Positions 34,101 through 41,881 of a DNA stretch of 64,000 nucleotides are shown here, piece after piece (position 1 is the stretch's first letter; each line of letters begins with the position of its first letter). Source of the stretch: an uncultured Bacteroidales bacterium (GTDB lineage Bacteria; Bacteroidota; Bacteroidia; Bacteroidales; F082). The translations under genes were made by a program, and so were the position numbers. The stretch lies in NCBI GenBank assembly GCA_905233445.1, contig CAJOEP010000004.1:87626-151625 (forward strand), read 5' to 3'. The notes below the pieces were generated by a model. That model ran no database searches, was not told the DNA's origin, and saw only the letters and a program-made list of their open reading frames with translations.

Positions 34101-34737
34101 GTGCGCGATTGTCAGAGTTACTGTTTTGCAATACGACAAAATGTGACAGCACAGGGTTGTCATTCTTGTAAGCCACAAGTTCTTTAACCGTTTCCTGTGT
34201 CTGCTTTCTGAGTTTGGTGAATTGCGATTTCAAGTCATCCAATTTGTCACTTGTAGTCAGCAAATGCGCCAAATCAGAAGTAAATCCATATACGTCAACA
34301 ACAAACCTTTGGTCAAGGTTTTTAACAATATCGATGATTTTTTTAACACTGCTGCAACTCTGTCCATTATATAGTGGCAAATATAAAATCAACAGCAAAT
34401 CGTCTTCGAAGTCTGAGTTGATGGCAGTTAGAGTTCTGTTGTGCAACCGTGTGAAATAGTCTTTAAGATATTCTGACTGACCATCAGGTCCTATTGTTTC
34501 TTCAACAGACAAAGCGGCATCATATTCGTCCTTAAAATCTCCAACGAAAACGTTATCGGATTTTTTTACCTCGGCTTGAACAGATATAATGCTAATTGCC
34601 CCATTATGTTCCTCGTTCCAAACAAAACTTTTGTGGTATGATGTTGTATCACCACCATACTTCATTAGGCATTTTTCTAATTCAATAGGCAGTGCACCAA
34701 ATGCACTGCCTATGAAAATGTTTATTGAATGTCTCAT
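31171..34737 (-). CDS. large membrane protein with papain-like (C1A) protease domain
   Basis: 1188 residues. N-terminal ~400 residues: no recognised domain, probably partners with the tubulin-like protein. Coiled coil about 430-505 (LKSLKAKIRETTADIRKKEE). C1A peptidase about 515-770: oxyanion Q532 and nucleophile C538 in NQGQQGSCSAFS, H689 in NHRHAMVVCGYS and N707 in VRNSWGKDFG, so catalytically complete. Then a second coiled coil, two membrane helices around 875-945, a further coiled coil and a ~200-residue C-terminal domain. The ATG overlaps the tubulin-like stop (ATGA). The protease is predicted cytosolic. Papain-type enzymes in bacterial conflict systems are rare. Substrate unknown. Confidence 0.85.
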   Translation of the reverse strand: MRHSINIFIGSAFGALPIELEKCLMKYGGDTTSYHKSFVWNEEHNGAISIISVQAEVKKSDNVFVGDFKDEYDAALSVEETIGPDGQSEYLKDYFTRLHNRTLTAINSDFEDDLLLILYLPLYNGQSCSSVKKIIDIVKNLDQRFVVDVYGFTSDLAHLLTTSDKLDDLKSQFTKLRKQTQETVKELVAYKNDNPVLSHFVVLQNSNSDNRALNLDFEGITQVICQLTMLDIECYNDIFNANLDINDNKPVTAIGVSFVDFDKYYFVQYLLNRTYLYLMEREGVQQKSVDIQKVSYQQHKHVQNHLKVYSEFFNQEVLPLIEANKSQDEIAAIIVPKMVERFDAIEKDMKSYISDDNMSLPDKLGIMSMLVGEDNEMLSGELFSYEYDTLDDLAKDPANFFINENNKLITRTKNEETGKETITPGPLNTPVDENSNVYLPVDELKSLKAKIRETTADIRKKEELLGQLEGCIKSSEEKEKRLTENGFVYKGQTFRLLKSDIEETPLEKTYQPHTVTKKSVDLRPSFTPVKNQGQQGSCSAFSMVGIYEYILNKEKKLEYDLSESFLYYNARDLDGNASVQKDNGSSFYYCIKSLETLGICSESDCPYDDAVFDRKPSDVAYENAKNNMVAEAMNVELSIEAIKSAVEDGFPVAVSFNLYDSFDPVNGFVCRPSDQEIKEGNGDKKNHRHAMVVCGYSDDERIFIVRNSWGKDFGINGYCYIPYSYVGDTQLVNGACIISQLCKTEIKVVGCKNSTIVQFNQSDSAIEAQIIQNLISEMKYDLSEYVNRYKTINSQYLKLIQNLGTAPKRTEILKRTSERLQQEIDDIGSKVNDLRSSKAEKLEEFKRKKRRPVKISILTAIGLLVLLIVMLYVKYKIGATQANETANAIIDNINVIITWILRFLYGMIPLSAAVLVWFYSNYKTHIRNKEEELNDEIEKYARNKKRLEAELNLKAINSRIAGHFIDNFLKLRKTMMGIYNAFDGYWGNLKLWYENESDNVKAMQINSKIPFIPLLSIPKLDEFFENNKADITRNLNLYNYFDNDTLDFSSKEKAEKAIVDWKYYMKDTTKDWLFDYINDFSVISYWLKKKTYDYLYDTTSGQHKEIFSILENASKVFLQLNVACEPSSVLFVHWDNNDEKQSWLNDYKQYFSATMTPASVLYSCKDKMTMVQIVNVGLEEIKLMDIEK

Positions 34738-37571
34738 TTCAATTTGTCTGATACATAAGTTAATTCATCGGTTAAAAGTCTGTTGACACCTGCATAAGCC
34801 ACTTTGTTGATAGTGTCTAACTTTAAGCCAACCTGTGAATAATTGTCAAAATAATTGTTGCGAACATCCTCTAACAACTGTTCGAATCCATCAAGATTGT
34901 GGCGTTTTCTGTCTTCCCATTCTTCGAGATAGTCGTCTTTTATATCTTTGATTTTCTTGCTGAATTCCTCAAATGCTTTGTCGCGCCAATTATCGGCAAG
35001 CTTAATCCAGCCTTTTGTCGTAGCGTGGTTTTTCTTGCTCTTGTCGTAATAAAAATAGGTGCTGTTTTCATTCTTGATTTTTTCGAGAATCAAACCCTTA
35101 ACCCATAACTCAAGGCTTTCATCCTGTGATGTTTTCTTTGATGGGGTGAGTTTGAATTGCGATAGCTGCATGTCGCGTTCCATGTGTGCGTCTATATGGA
35201 AACTGACATCATTTTTTGTCTTGTACTTCTGAACGTATGAATTCACAGAGTTTATAACATATGGTGGGAAAGAATAGAACAAGTGGTAAATGATAATGCG
35301 GTTTTTCATTCCAGTTGACACATAATTTACCTTATTGGCAATCTCATCGCCAGTAAATGTTTTCTCAAACTGTCCACTAATTGCAGAATTGTCTTTGTTT
35401 TCAACACCCACGTAGTAGTTTTCGGCAGGATCCATTTCTCTCAATCCGTCAAGAGCTAAGCCGTTATAATCAAACAATATCTGTGACTTATCCTTTAACT
35501 GTTTCATGATGAAATCGAACTGGTCAGTTTCATTTTTTTCATCGTTAGCCTTCAACTCATCTAGAACAGATTCAAGCGATTTGTTTGTCCAGTTTTTACA
35601 CTTGTTAAGTGTGTGAGTATAATCCATTAATAATAATTTGACATCCTTGTCGGTCTTAACATCGAAATCGTCTATTGTGTGGTTTATTTTCTTAATAAAC
35701 TCGTCCATTCTTATGTCATCTTTGTTTATGGTGACCGAACGAGTATAGCGGTCAGACAGGTCAATCTGGAATAGAGAATTGCTGCTGGTCACATTTTGAA
35801 GCATAGCTAAATCATCAGCAAAAGAGGCATCAACGGCTTTAAGTCTGTCAGATATTTTTACTGCCTTATTTCTGTAGTTTTGCATATCGACTTTTAACAT
35901 GTTGAAGAATACTATAGCTTCTTTGCGACGTGCGAGTTCGATCTTATGTTTTGTGTATAAAATCACTTTGTCTTGTATCTCATCGGCTTTTTCACGCTGT
36001 TTTCTAGATTTGCCTATTGCTTTTATACCAGTTAGCGCATTTATTGCCTTGAGATCACTAAGTGCTGTCTTTATCTTTTCCTCATCATTTTGTATCAATA
36101 ATGTAAACTCGTCACTTTCTTCATTCATTTCTTTTAGGAACAATTGTACTTGTGAGTCGATTTCGGTCATTACAGCCAAAGCACCACCAACGCCACACTC
36201 GTCGTTCATGAGTTTATGATACAAATTCTTGAATGATTGCTCGACTTTTTCCGACAACATCTTTCGATTTTCCTCCATGTCCTTGGTTCTGACTTGGCCT
36301 TCAACATACGAATTGACGTTTTGAATATTGAAACTCAGATAATCGCTTTCATCAATTTCAAACAATCCGCGTTTGTCGTTTGGAGATTTGATAAAATCAA
36401 TAACATCGTCCTTGTCATGTTCCCTAATCGCCACTTCATCAATCCATGCATTTGCTTTTCCATTGGCGTCAGTGCATGTGTTCAATAAATCAAGGATAAT
36501 CATTTTTGCGGCTTTTATAGCATAGACTTCACCGACGTTTTCTCCTCTGAACACCAATTCGCTGATACCCATACCAACGCCCCAAGCTTCCTTGTCATAA
36601 ATTGCACGTTGTTCGTTGTCTTTGCATACATTGTCCAAAGCGCTGCCGACAGCAGAGTCAACACATCCGGCATTTGTCACCAATGCCAGGCTGATAACGT
36701 CCGTGAGTTGGTCGATTTTATCATAACTCATGCCTTGCTTGTTGACACCGTCAATTAATGTTACTGCGTCAAACGGATAGGGGTTGGTGATGAACAAATC
36801 CTTATCTGGTTCATACCCCTGATATTTCAATTTGATTTTGTCTCTACGTGTACCAGACATCAGCCAGTCGAGATCCAAAAGTGCGCCGTATGCGTTTGGT
36901 TTTACACGAGGTGTCTGATTTTCGCCAAGGTCGTTCTCAAATATTCCGGCGAGCATGGCGTAACCCATAATTTTGACATTCTCAGATCTGGCAGCATCCC
37001 TTGCTATATATGCCACATCAATAAATGTACCGCTTCCAGTGCCACCGCAAATGGAAAAAACAATATGGATTTCAAAACTGCTTCCTGATTCAATTTCATA
37101 TTTTTTATTATCTTGATTCCTTGCATTTGTTATATCTATGATGGCCTGTTTTATTGCGGCATTTATCTGTTTCGCATTCGAAATAAGAACAAAACGGCCA
37201 TTTGAACGAATCTGGCCGGCTCCGGCATTTCTTAGAGTGGCAATTCCTTTGAGGTTTTGTTGATTCTGCGGCATCCAAGAGTACAGCTCTTCCTTGTAAT
37301 ACTCATAAAGTCTGTTTGGATTGTCAATCTTCAACTGTACCTGCTCGTTTTTGCTCAAGCACATTTTTTCGTTTTCAATAAGACCTTTTTTGTTGACATG
37401 GGCATTCACTTCTTTTGTGAATTCCTGCATGTCAGTGTCAATTCCAAGGAAACGTATTGACGGAGGGATCTCCCCATATGTTTCCTCAAACATTTTCTTT
37501 GTGCGAATAAGAGTTTTTACACCTGTGCCGCCTAAACCTATGTAAAGGCGTTTGCTGATTTTTGTTGCCAT
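34734..37571 (-). CDS. tubulin/FtsZ-like GTPase-type protein (Tubulin_2 family)
   Basis: 945 residues. N-terminal nucleotide-binding loop RLYIGLGGTGVKTL (res 9-22), the tubulin signature SICGGTGSGTFIDVAY (GGTGSG at 176-181), and further FtsZ-like elements (KIMGYAMLAGIF, NAYGALLDLDWLM). A long ~500-residue C-terminal half with coiled-coil character follows. It belongs to the FtsZ/tubulin-like families predicted to act in membrane remodelling and found with vWA proteins. Cytosolic; polymerisation and GTPase activity are inferred from the family. Third in the operon, 18 bases after the lipoprotein gene and overlapping the protease gene. Confidence 0.9.
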   Translation of the reverse strand: MATKISKRLYIGLGGTGVKTLIRTKKMFEETYGEIPPSIRFLGIDTDMQEFTKEVNAHVNKKGLIENEKMCLSKNEQVQLKIDNPNRLYEYYKEELYSWMPQNQQNLKGIATLRNAGAGQIRSNGRFVLISNAKQINAAIKQAIIDITNARNQDNKKYEIESGSSFEIHIVFSICGGTGSGTFIDVAYIARDAARSENVKIMGYAMLAGIFENDLGENQTPRVKPNAYGALLDLDWLMSGTRRDKIKLKYQGYEPDKDLFITNPYPFDAVTLIDGVNKQGMSYDKIDQLTDVISLALVTNAGCVDSAVGSALDNVCKDNEQRAIYDKEAWGVGMGISELVFRGENVGEVYAIKAAKMIILDLLNTCTDANGKANAWIDEVAIREHDKDDVIDFIKSPNDKRGLFEIDESDYLSFNIQNVNSYVEGQVRTKDMEENRKMLSEKVEQSFKNLYHKLMNDECGVGGALAVMTEIDSQVQLFLKEMNEESDEFTLLIQNDEEKIKTALSDLKAINALTGIKAIGKSRKQREKADEIQDKVILYTKHKIELARRKEAIVFFNMLKVDMQNYRNKAVKISDRLKAVDASFADDLAMLQNVTSSNSLFQIDLSDRYTRSVTINKDDIRMDEFIKKINHTIDDFDVKTDKDVKLLLMDYTHTLNKCKNWTNKSLESVLDELKANDEKNETDQFDFIMKQLKDKSQILFDYNGLALDGLREMDPAENYYVGVENKDNSAISGQFEKTFTGDEIANKVNYVSTGMKNRIIIYHLFYSFPPYVINSVNSYVQKYKTKNDVSFHIDAHMERDMQLSQFKLTPSKKTSQDESLELWVKGLILEKIKNENSTYFYYDKSKKNHATTKGWIKLADNWRDKAFEEFSKKIKDIKDDYLEEWEDRKRHNLDGFEQLLEDVRNNYFDNYSQVGLKLDTINKVAYAGVNRLLTDELTYVSDKLK

Positions 37572-37588
37572 ATTATTAATTTTTTAAT

Positions 37589-38560
37589 TTAACTTACGAT
37601 GATTTGAACACTTTGTTTTAAACTGTTGGTAATTTTATATTCGACTTCTCTGTCCAAGGTCAGTTCGTATGGTTTTATAATATATTTGTCATCAAGTTTA
37701 ATTCTGACAGTCTTGCTTGAAGGCTTGATTAATACAGCCCCATCACACCACATGTCATTGACACTATATAAGATCTCTCCTGTAAATAATTTATTCAAAA
37801 GGCTTTGCTTTTTATATTTGTTGTCACATAACACTATCATTCTGTATTTGTTTTTGGATTTATGCAAATAATAAGCTCCGTTAATGTCAATTGCCACTTT
37901 AATCTTTGGATAATACACTCTTTTAATAATCAAAAACCATAAAACAAGGATACATATTATTAATATACCTAAAAACGATAAAATTGAATCAACCCAAACT
38001 CGCAGTTTGTTAGATACATGTCTGACTTTGACTACAATTGGTGTTTGAGTATCCTTATCTTCATCGAGTAATAAAGTTTTGTCTGATATTGTACAATTAT
38101 TGATTCTGTCGATTCCAGGATTTTCGACCATTTTTAAAACATAATGATAATCGCGATCAATGTCCTCAGAATAAAGCGTTTTAGCCGTTAAAACAATCCT
38201 AATGCTAATTTGTTGGTGAAATTCCTCGTCACAATTCTCCAATCTAATACATATTGTATTATTTTCGGATTTTACTCCATCAACATAAAGTTCCACATCT
38301 TCAGGAGATGTTTTGGCGTATTTATTATCAGGCATCCTCTGATATAGTTCAAACACCAAATTGCCATTCAATTCCTTGACAGCATCTTCATTGAAGTCGA
38401 CTTTTAGCATTCTCTCTATTGTATCAGGCACGTGTTTCCTCCATAAAAAATCATCATAATAACTTACGTTGCCCCAATAAGCTACTTCTTTGTTGTCTTT
38501 TTTGCAGGATATAAGCGTTAAAGCGCAGACACATATAATTAATAATAAAAACTTTTTCAT
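37589..38560 (-). CDS. membrane lipoprotein of the tubulin-like operon
   Basis: 323 residues. Signal peptide with lipobox LTLISC (Cys19), then an exported region to about residue 185, one membrane helix at about 191-212 (ILSFLGILIICILVLWFLII), and a beta-rich C-terminal part on the opposite side (KIKVAIDINGAYYLHKSKNK). A protein with both a lipid anchor and a transmembrane helix would bridge periplasm and cytosol. Ten-odd bases from both neighbours. No family recognised. Confidence 0.72.
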   Translation of the reverse strand: MKKFLLLIICVCALTLISCKKDNKEVAYWGNVSYYDDFLWRKHVPDTIERMLKVDFNEDAVKELNGNLVFELYQRMPDNKYAKTSPEDVELYVDGVKSENNTICIRLENCDEEFHQQISIRIVLTAKTLYSEDIDRDYHYVLKMVENPGIDRINNCTISDKTLLLDEDKDTQTPIVVKVRHVSNKLRVWVDSILSFLGILIICILVLWFLIIKRVYYPKIKVAIDINGAYYLHKSKNKYRMIVLCDNKYKKQSLLNKLFTGEILYSVNDMWCDGAVLIKPSSKTVRIKLDDKYIIKPYELTLDREVEYKITNSLKQSVQIIVS

Positions 38561-38563
38561 ACA

Positions 38564-39646
38564 TTATTCATTTAACCATTCAATATTTACAGTTCTTTCT
38601 TTCATTACGACAAACTCAATAGTTGTCTTGGCTGCGCTGACACTGACGCATGGATTAAGTTTGTCCATGTTTTGCCCTGATTCGTATGACAGCACAACTT
38701 CTGTATTACCACTATGACTGATAATATGGTGTCTCATTGCTTCGGCATCAACAAATTTTAATTTTGGTTTTATTGTAATGGTGTTGTCGTTAAGATTTAA
38801 TTCGACCTCATCATCAATATCAAAGAAATCATTGTTGTTGGATTTGACATGGATAACATATCTGTCTTCAATTTTATTTAAAGTGTTATCTGTAAAGTGT
38901 ACCTTGATGGATTTGTCAAAATCATCTTTGACATTATATTTGATAGATTCATCAGGTTTTAAGAAAAATGTCGTCAATGTTATGCTTTGGTCTGGGTCGA
39001 CTGTTTTGATTCTGCAAACATCTTTCTCGTTTATTTTCTCAATGACAGCATTGGGTGTCAACATAAAATAGAAAGCATAAATGTCTTTTTTTATCGCCAA
39101 ATCGCACCATTTGTCATTGATTAAATCTTCAAATTTATTCTGGTCGTCGGCAAAATCACTAACTCCGTCAGTCATGATAACAAGAACATTGGTTTTGTCA
39201 TTATTAATAAATGAATTAACACATTGTATAATTGGAGCGTACAGTTTGGTCATGGTTGTTTTTCCTTTTTCACCGTCTCCGATTTCATGTCCTGTAATGG
39301 CATTACCAACCCATAATCTTGGCAGGTCAAATCTGTAAATATAATTTTTGAGTTCGTTTTTGCCTGCGGCGGTTGCTGTTACCGTGATGCTGTCTATAAT
39401 CTTATGCTGAAATGGCAGAAGTATGATTTCCGTTTCAGGATCCATAATGCCGTCGATGTCTTTTATTAGCTTTGTCTTGACATCATTCCAAATGTTTTTG
39501 CATCCACCATATCCTTGCATCGACATGGTTACATCCCATAAGTAGATTCTGCGTTCTTTTTTTACATTATCAACATTTTGTGCCGATAATGAAACTATGT
39601 TAAATATGTTAAATAATAACAATGATAGTAATAAATTTTTTCTCAT
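38564..39646 (-). CDS. secreted vWA-domain protein
   Basis: 360 residues. Signal peptide MRKNLLLSLLLFNIFNIVSL up to SAQ, then a von Willebrand A domain with the metal-ion-dependent adhesion site: DVTMS (variant of DxSxS), the TTMTKLYAPI threonine segment, and IMTDGVSDF. The rest is beta-rich. Exported, possibly binding a partner through a metal ion. It is the first gene of the operon; a -7 element TAATTTTG lies at 39683-39690 on the minus strand. vWA proteins accompany tubulin-like proteins in other genomes. Confidence 0.85.
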   Translation of the reverse strand: MRKNLLLSLLLFNIFNIVSLSAQNVDNVKKERRIYLWDVTMSMQGYGGCKNIWNDVKTKLIKDIDGIMDPETEIILLPFQHKIIDSITVTATAAGKNELKNYIYRFDLPRLWVGNAITGHEIGDGEKGKTTMTKLYAPIIQCVNSFINNDKTNVLVIMTDGVSDFADDQNKFEDLINDKWCDLAIKKDIYAFYFMLTPNAVIEKINEKDVCRIKTVDPDQSITLTTFFLKPDESIKYNVKDDFDKSIKVHFTDNTLNKIEDRYVIHVKSNNNDFFDIDDEVELNLNDNTITIKPKLKFVDAEAMRHHIISHSGNTEVVLSYESGQNMDKLNPCVSVSAAKTTIEFVVMKERTVNIEWLNE

Positions 39647-39682
39647 ACTTTTTCGGTATAATGATTATATCAGTTAGAAATG

Positions 39683-39690
39683 CAAAATTA
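39683..39690 (-). promoter_or_regulatory. promoter of the tubulin-like operon
   Basis: Minus strand TAATTTTG, about 37 bases before the vWA gene ATG; the only strong promoter seen for the five genes. Confidence 0.55.
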
Positions 39691-39774
39691 AACACAACTA
39701 TTTAAAAATCAAAGCTTTATGCCTCTAATTTTATTATCGGAAAATATGAAAAAAATTATAGGAAAAGTGGTAAA

Positions 39775-40017
39775 TCATTTCAGTTTTTGTCCCTCAAACC
39801 ACTCCGAGCATTCCTTGAAAAAATCATAATCCAACGCCTTGCTGATCTTGAAAAGCAACGGCATCGTGACCCACTGCTGGTTGAAGACCTTGTAGAGGTT
39901 CTCAGGCGTACAGTTCACCTGCTTCGCCAGCCATACTGCCGTGCGACCTTGCCGCGCAAGCTCGTGCTTGATGAGTCTGCCAAGGTGAAAATCATTGGGT
40001 TTTACTGCACTTCTCAT
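39775..40017 (-). CDS. small HTH (XRE-type) DNA-binding protein
   Basis: About 80 residues from the ATG at 40017 (MRSAVKPNDFHLGRLIKHEL), with HTH helices GRTAVWLAKQVNCTPENLYK and VFNQQWVTMPLLFKISKALD. A longer reading frame upstream runs through the structured leader and is not considered coding. Widespread in Bacteroidales; role unknown. Preceded by a conserved-looking structured leader and a promoter at 40267. Confidence 0.78.
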   Translation of the reverse strand: MRSAVKPNDFHLGRLIKHELARQGRTAVWLAKQVNCTPENLYKVFNQQWVTMPLLFKISKALDYDFFKECSEWFEGQKLK

Positions 40018-40080
40018 GTTGCCTGCCTTTGCGGAACTTTGTCTTGCAAGCAACAAAAAAGGCGTTCCCTGTTTGCCGCT

Positions 40081-40261
40081 TATTCCTATTGAAGGCGTCT
40101 GGAAAGCCCAAGTGTGAACAAGCTCAAAACAGTTCACGCCCGTGACGTGAACTTCGCTTGCTTGTCATCACACTTTGTTAGTTTTCCAGACTTCTCAACA
40201 GGATAACAAGAGCGTATTCCTATATTATGAATATAATATCTCTCTTTTTACGATGCTATTG
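40081..40261 (-). ncRNA. long rod-like structured leader RNA of the HTH gene
   Basis: Transcript from the promoter at 40267-40274. Nested perfect arms (plus-strand positions): gtctggaaa 40097-40105 with tttccagac 40183-40191; aagtgtga 40110-40117 with tcacactt 40168-40175; acaagc 40118-40123 with gcttgt 40160-40165; agttcacg 40131-40138 with cgtgaact 40146-40153. The 95-base hairpin is flanked by direct repeats tattcctat (40081-40089 and 40215-40223). Very regular, and similar leader sequence is familiar from other Bacteroidales HTH genes. Could be an attenuator or separate RNA. Confidence 0.7.
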
Positions 40262-40266
40262 TTTTG

Positions 40267-40274
40267 CAAAAATA
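40267..40274 (-). promoter_or_regulatory. promoter for leader/HTH gene
   Basis: Minus strand TATTTTTG, Bacteroidetes -7 element; start near 40261. Confidence 0.6.
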
Positions 40275-40280
40275 CAAAAA

Positions 40281-40310
40281 AATCCGAATAAAAACGATTT
40301 TATCCGGATT
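40281..40310 (-). terminator. terminator after mraY
   Basis: Arms aatccgaataaaa (40281-40293) and ttttatccggatt (40298-40310), one G-U pair, followed on the minus strand by TTTTTTTGTATTTTTG. Confidence 0.75.
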
Positions 40311-40333
40311 TTTATAAGCAATTGTTGAAATAA

Positions 40334-41719
40334 TTATCTTATCTTCAGCGTCATCAGCGACAATGCAGCCAATAAAATCGTGACAATCCAGAACCGGATG
40401 GTGATTTTCACCTCGTGCTGGAGTATGCCGTTTCCCTTGAACGTCACTTTGGCGTCGCCCCAGCGGTTTTTGAACCATCGGTATGATGTGCGGTAGTGGT
40501 CGTGTGCCGGCGCACATTTGAAATAACGGTGTTTCTTGCCTCTCTTTATGAACAAACTGGTGTCGAAGTTAGCAATCATCTCGAAGATGAACATGCCGCA
40601 TAGGATTATGAGCAATAACTCCTTGTGGATGATGATTGCCGTCACAGCGATGATGCCGCCGATGGTGAGACTGCCCGTGTCGCCCATGAAAATCTGGGCA
40701 GGGTAGGAGTTATACCACAGGTATCCTATCAAAGCGCCCACGAAGGCTGCCAGAAACACCACCACTTCCTCGCTGCCTGGCACGAACATCAGGTTAAGGT
40801 GTCCCGCCATCACGGCGTTACTCGAGATGTAGGCGAACACCGCCAGCGCAAGTCCAATTATCGCCGAATTGCCCGCCGCCATGCCGTCCAAACCGTCGTT
40901 GAGGTTTGAGCCGTTGGATACCGCCGCCACTATGAATGCTGTTAAAAACATGAAGAAAATCCATCCGAGACGGTATTTCCATGTGTTGCCGGCCCAACTG
41001 AACAAGTCAGCGTAGTTGAAGTTTATGTTTTTGAAAAACGGCACTGTGGTGCGTGTCGATTTCACGTCGGGCGACTTCACCACAATCTCTTTGTTGTCCT
41101 CAATGCGTGTGCTCACTGTCTCGTTGACGACCACAGCCGGGTGCATACGTAGTGTCATGCCGACCACAATGCCCAAAAATATCTGCCCGGCAAGCTTCTG
41201 CCACTTCTTCAAACCGTCTTTGTTGCCTTTGAAAGTCTTGATGTAATCGTCAATAAAACCTAGTGTTCCCAAAATCAATGTGGTTATAATCATCAGAATG
41301 AGATAGATGTTGTGCAGTTTACCTATAAATAGGCACGACATCAGGATGGCGAAGATAATGATTACGCCGCCGAAGGTCGGGACGAGTTTTTTACTTGTGT
41401 TGAATGGGTCTTTCGACTTCTCCAATTGTGATTTGGGAAGACGTTTCTCATCGGGGCTCAACGAGTTGAAGAAAGCCTCGTTCTCCTGTTGCAGTTTCAG
41501 ATCTTCTTCGTTGACTGTCACGGCTGTATCGGTGAGACCTTTGCGCTGGTTTTCGAATATTTTTTTGCGTTGCATCATGTTGATGAAGAATTTTCCAAAC
41601 AAAACAGATACCACGAGGGCTGTGATGGCAGCCGCAACGCTTCGGAATGTCACGTAGGTAAATACGCCGGCACCAGGGAAGCCGAACTTGTCAAGATATT
41701 GAAAAAGATAGTAAAACAT
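40334..41719 (-). CDS. mraY: phospho-N-acetylmuramoyl-pentapeptide transferase
   Basis: 461 residues, integral membrane enzyme that moves phospho-MurNAc-pentapeptide from UDP to undecaprenyl phosphate (lipid I). Catalytic Asp pair in FIDDYIKTF, NLNDGLDGMAAGNS, and the conserved QIFMGDTGSLTIGG are present. The usual HHH motif is altered: the sequence reads CAPAHDHYRT. After it lie about 20 extra residues (GDAKVTFKGNGILQHEVK) before the final ITIRFWIVTILLAALSL. Ten membrane helices by eye. Found alone here, outside a mur cluster. Confidence 0.92.
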   Translation of the reverse strand: MFYYLFQYLDKFGFPGAGVFTYVTFRSVAAAITALVVSVLFGKFFINMMQRKKIFENQRKGLTDTAVTVNEEDLKLQQENEAFFNSLSPDEKRLPKSQLEKSKDPFNTSKKLVPTFGGVIIIFAILMSCLFIGKLHNIYLILMIITTLILGTLGFIDDYIKTFKGNKDGLKKWQKLAGQIFLGIVVGMTLRMHPAVVVNETVSTRIEDNKEIVVKSPDVKSTRTTVPFFKNINFNYADLFSWAGNTWKYRLGWIFFMFLTAFIVAAVSNGSNLNDGLDGMAAGNSAIIGLALAVFAYISSNAVMAGHLNLMFVPGSEEVVVFLAAFVGALIGYLWYNSYPAQIFMGDTGSLTIGGIIAVTAIIIHKELLLIILCGMFIFEMIANFDTSLFIKRGKKHRYFKCAPAHDHYRTSYRWFKNRWGDAKVTFKGNGILQHEVKITIRFWIVTILLAALSLMTLKIR

Positions 41720-41803
41720 AGTGTTTTATTTTAATGAAATCAAAAGGCAAACTTACGAAAGATTTCTGAAATATTTAACGCTTCGCTAAAAAAAATATTA
41801 TAA

Positions 41804-41829
41804 AAATAGGGACGAATTCGTCCCTATTT
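41804..41829 (-). terminator. terminator of the envelope operon
   Basis: Perfect 13-bp palindrome aaatagggacgaa/ttcgtccctattt, followed on the minus strand by TTATAATATTTTTTTT. It closes the coaX-to-PPIase transcript. Confidence 0.75.
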
Positions 41830-41835
41830 CTTGTT

Positions 41836-41872
41836 AGATTTCTCCACTCCGCTTCGCTTCGGTCGAAATGAC
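41836..41872. repeat. REP-like intergenic palindrome (family copy 4)
   Basis: agatttctccactccgcttc then gcttcggtcgaaatgac, same orientation as the copies at 3156 and 14931. It lies between the stop of the PPIase-like gene and its terminator. Confidence 0.75.
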
Positions 41873-41881
41873 GTTGGCGGA

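Noticed and set aside
34734..37571. Plasmid-type TubZ/TubR partition system
   Set aside because: The protein is more than twice the TubZ size, and the neighbours are membrane and secreted proteins rather than a DNA-binding TubR with centromere repeats.
39775..40137. 120-residue version of the HTH protein starting at 40137
   Set aside because: The extra 40 residues are encoded by the structured leader; the ATG at 40017 right before the HTH domain is a better start.
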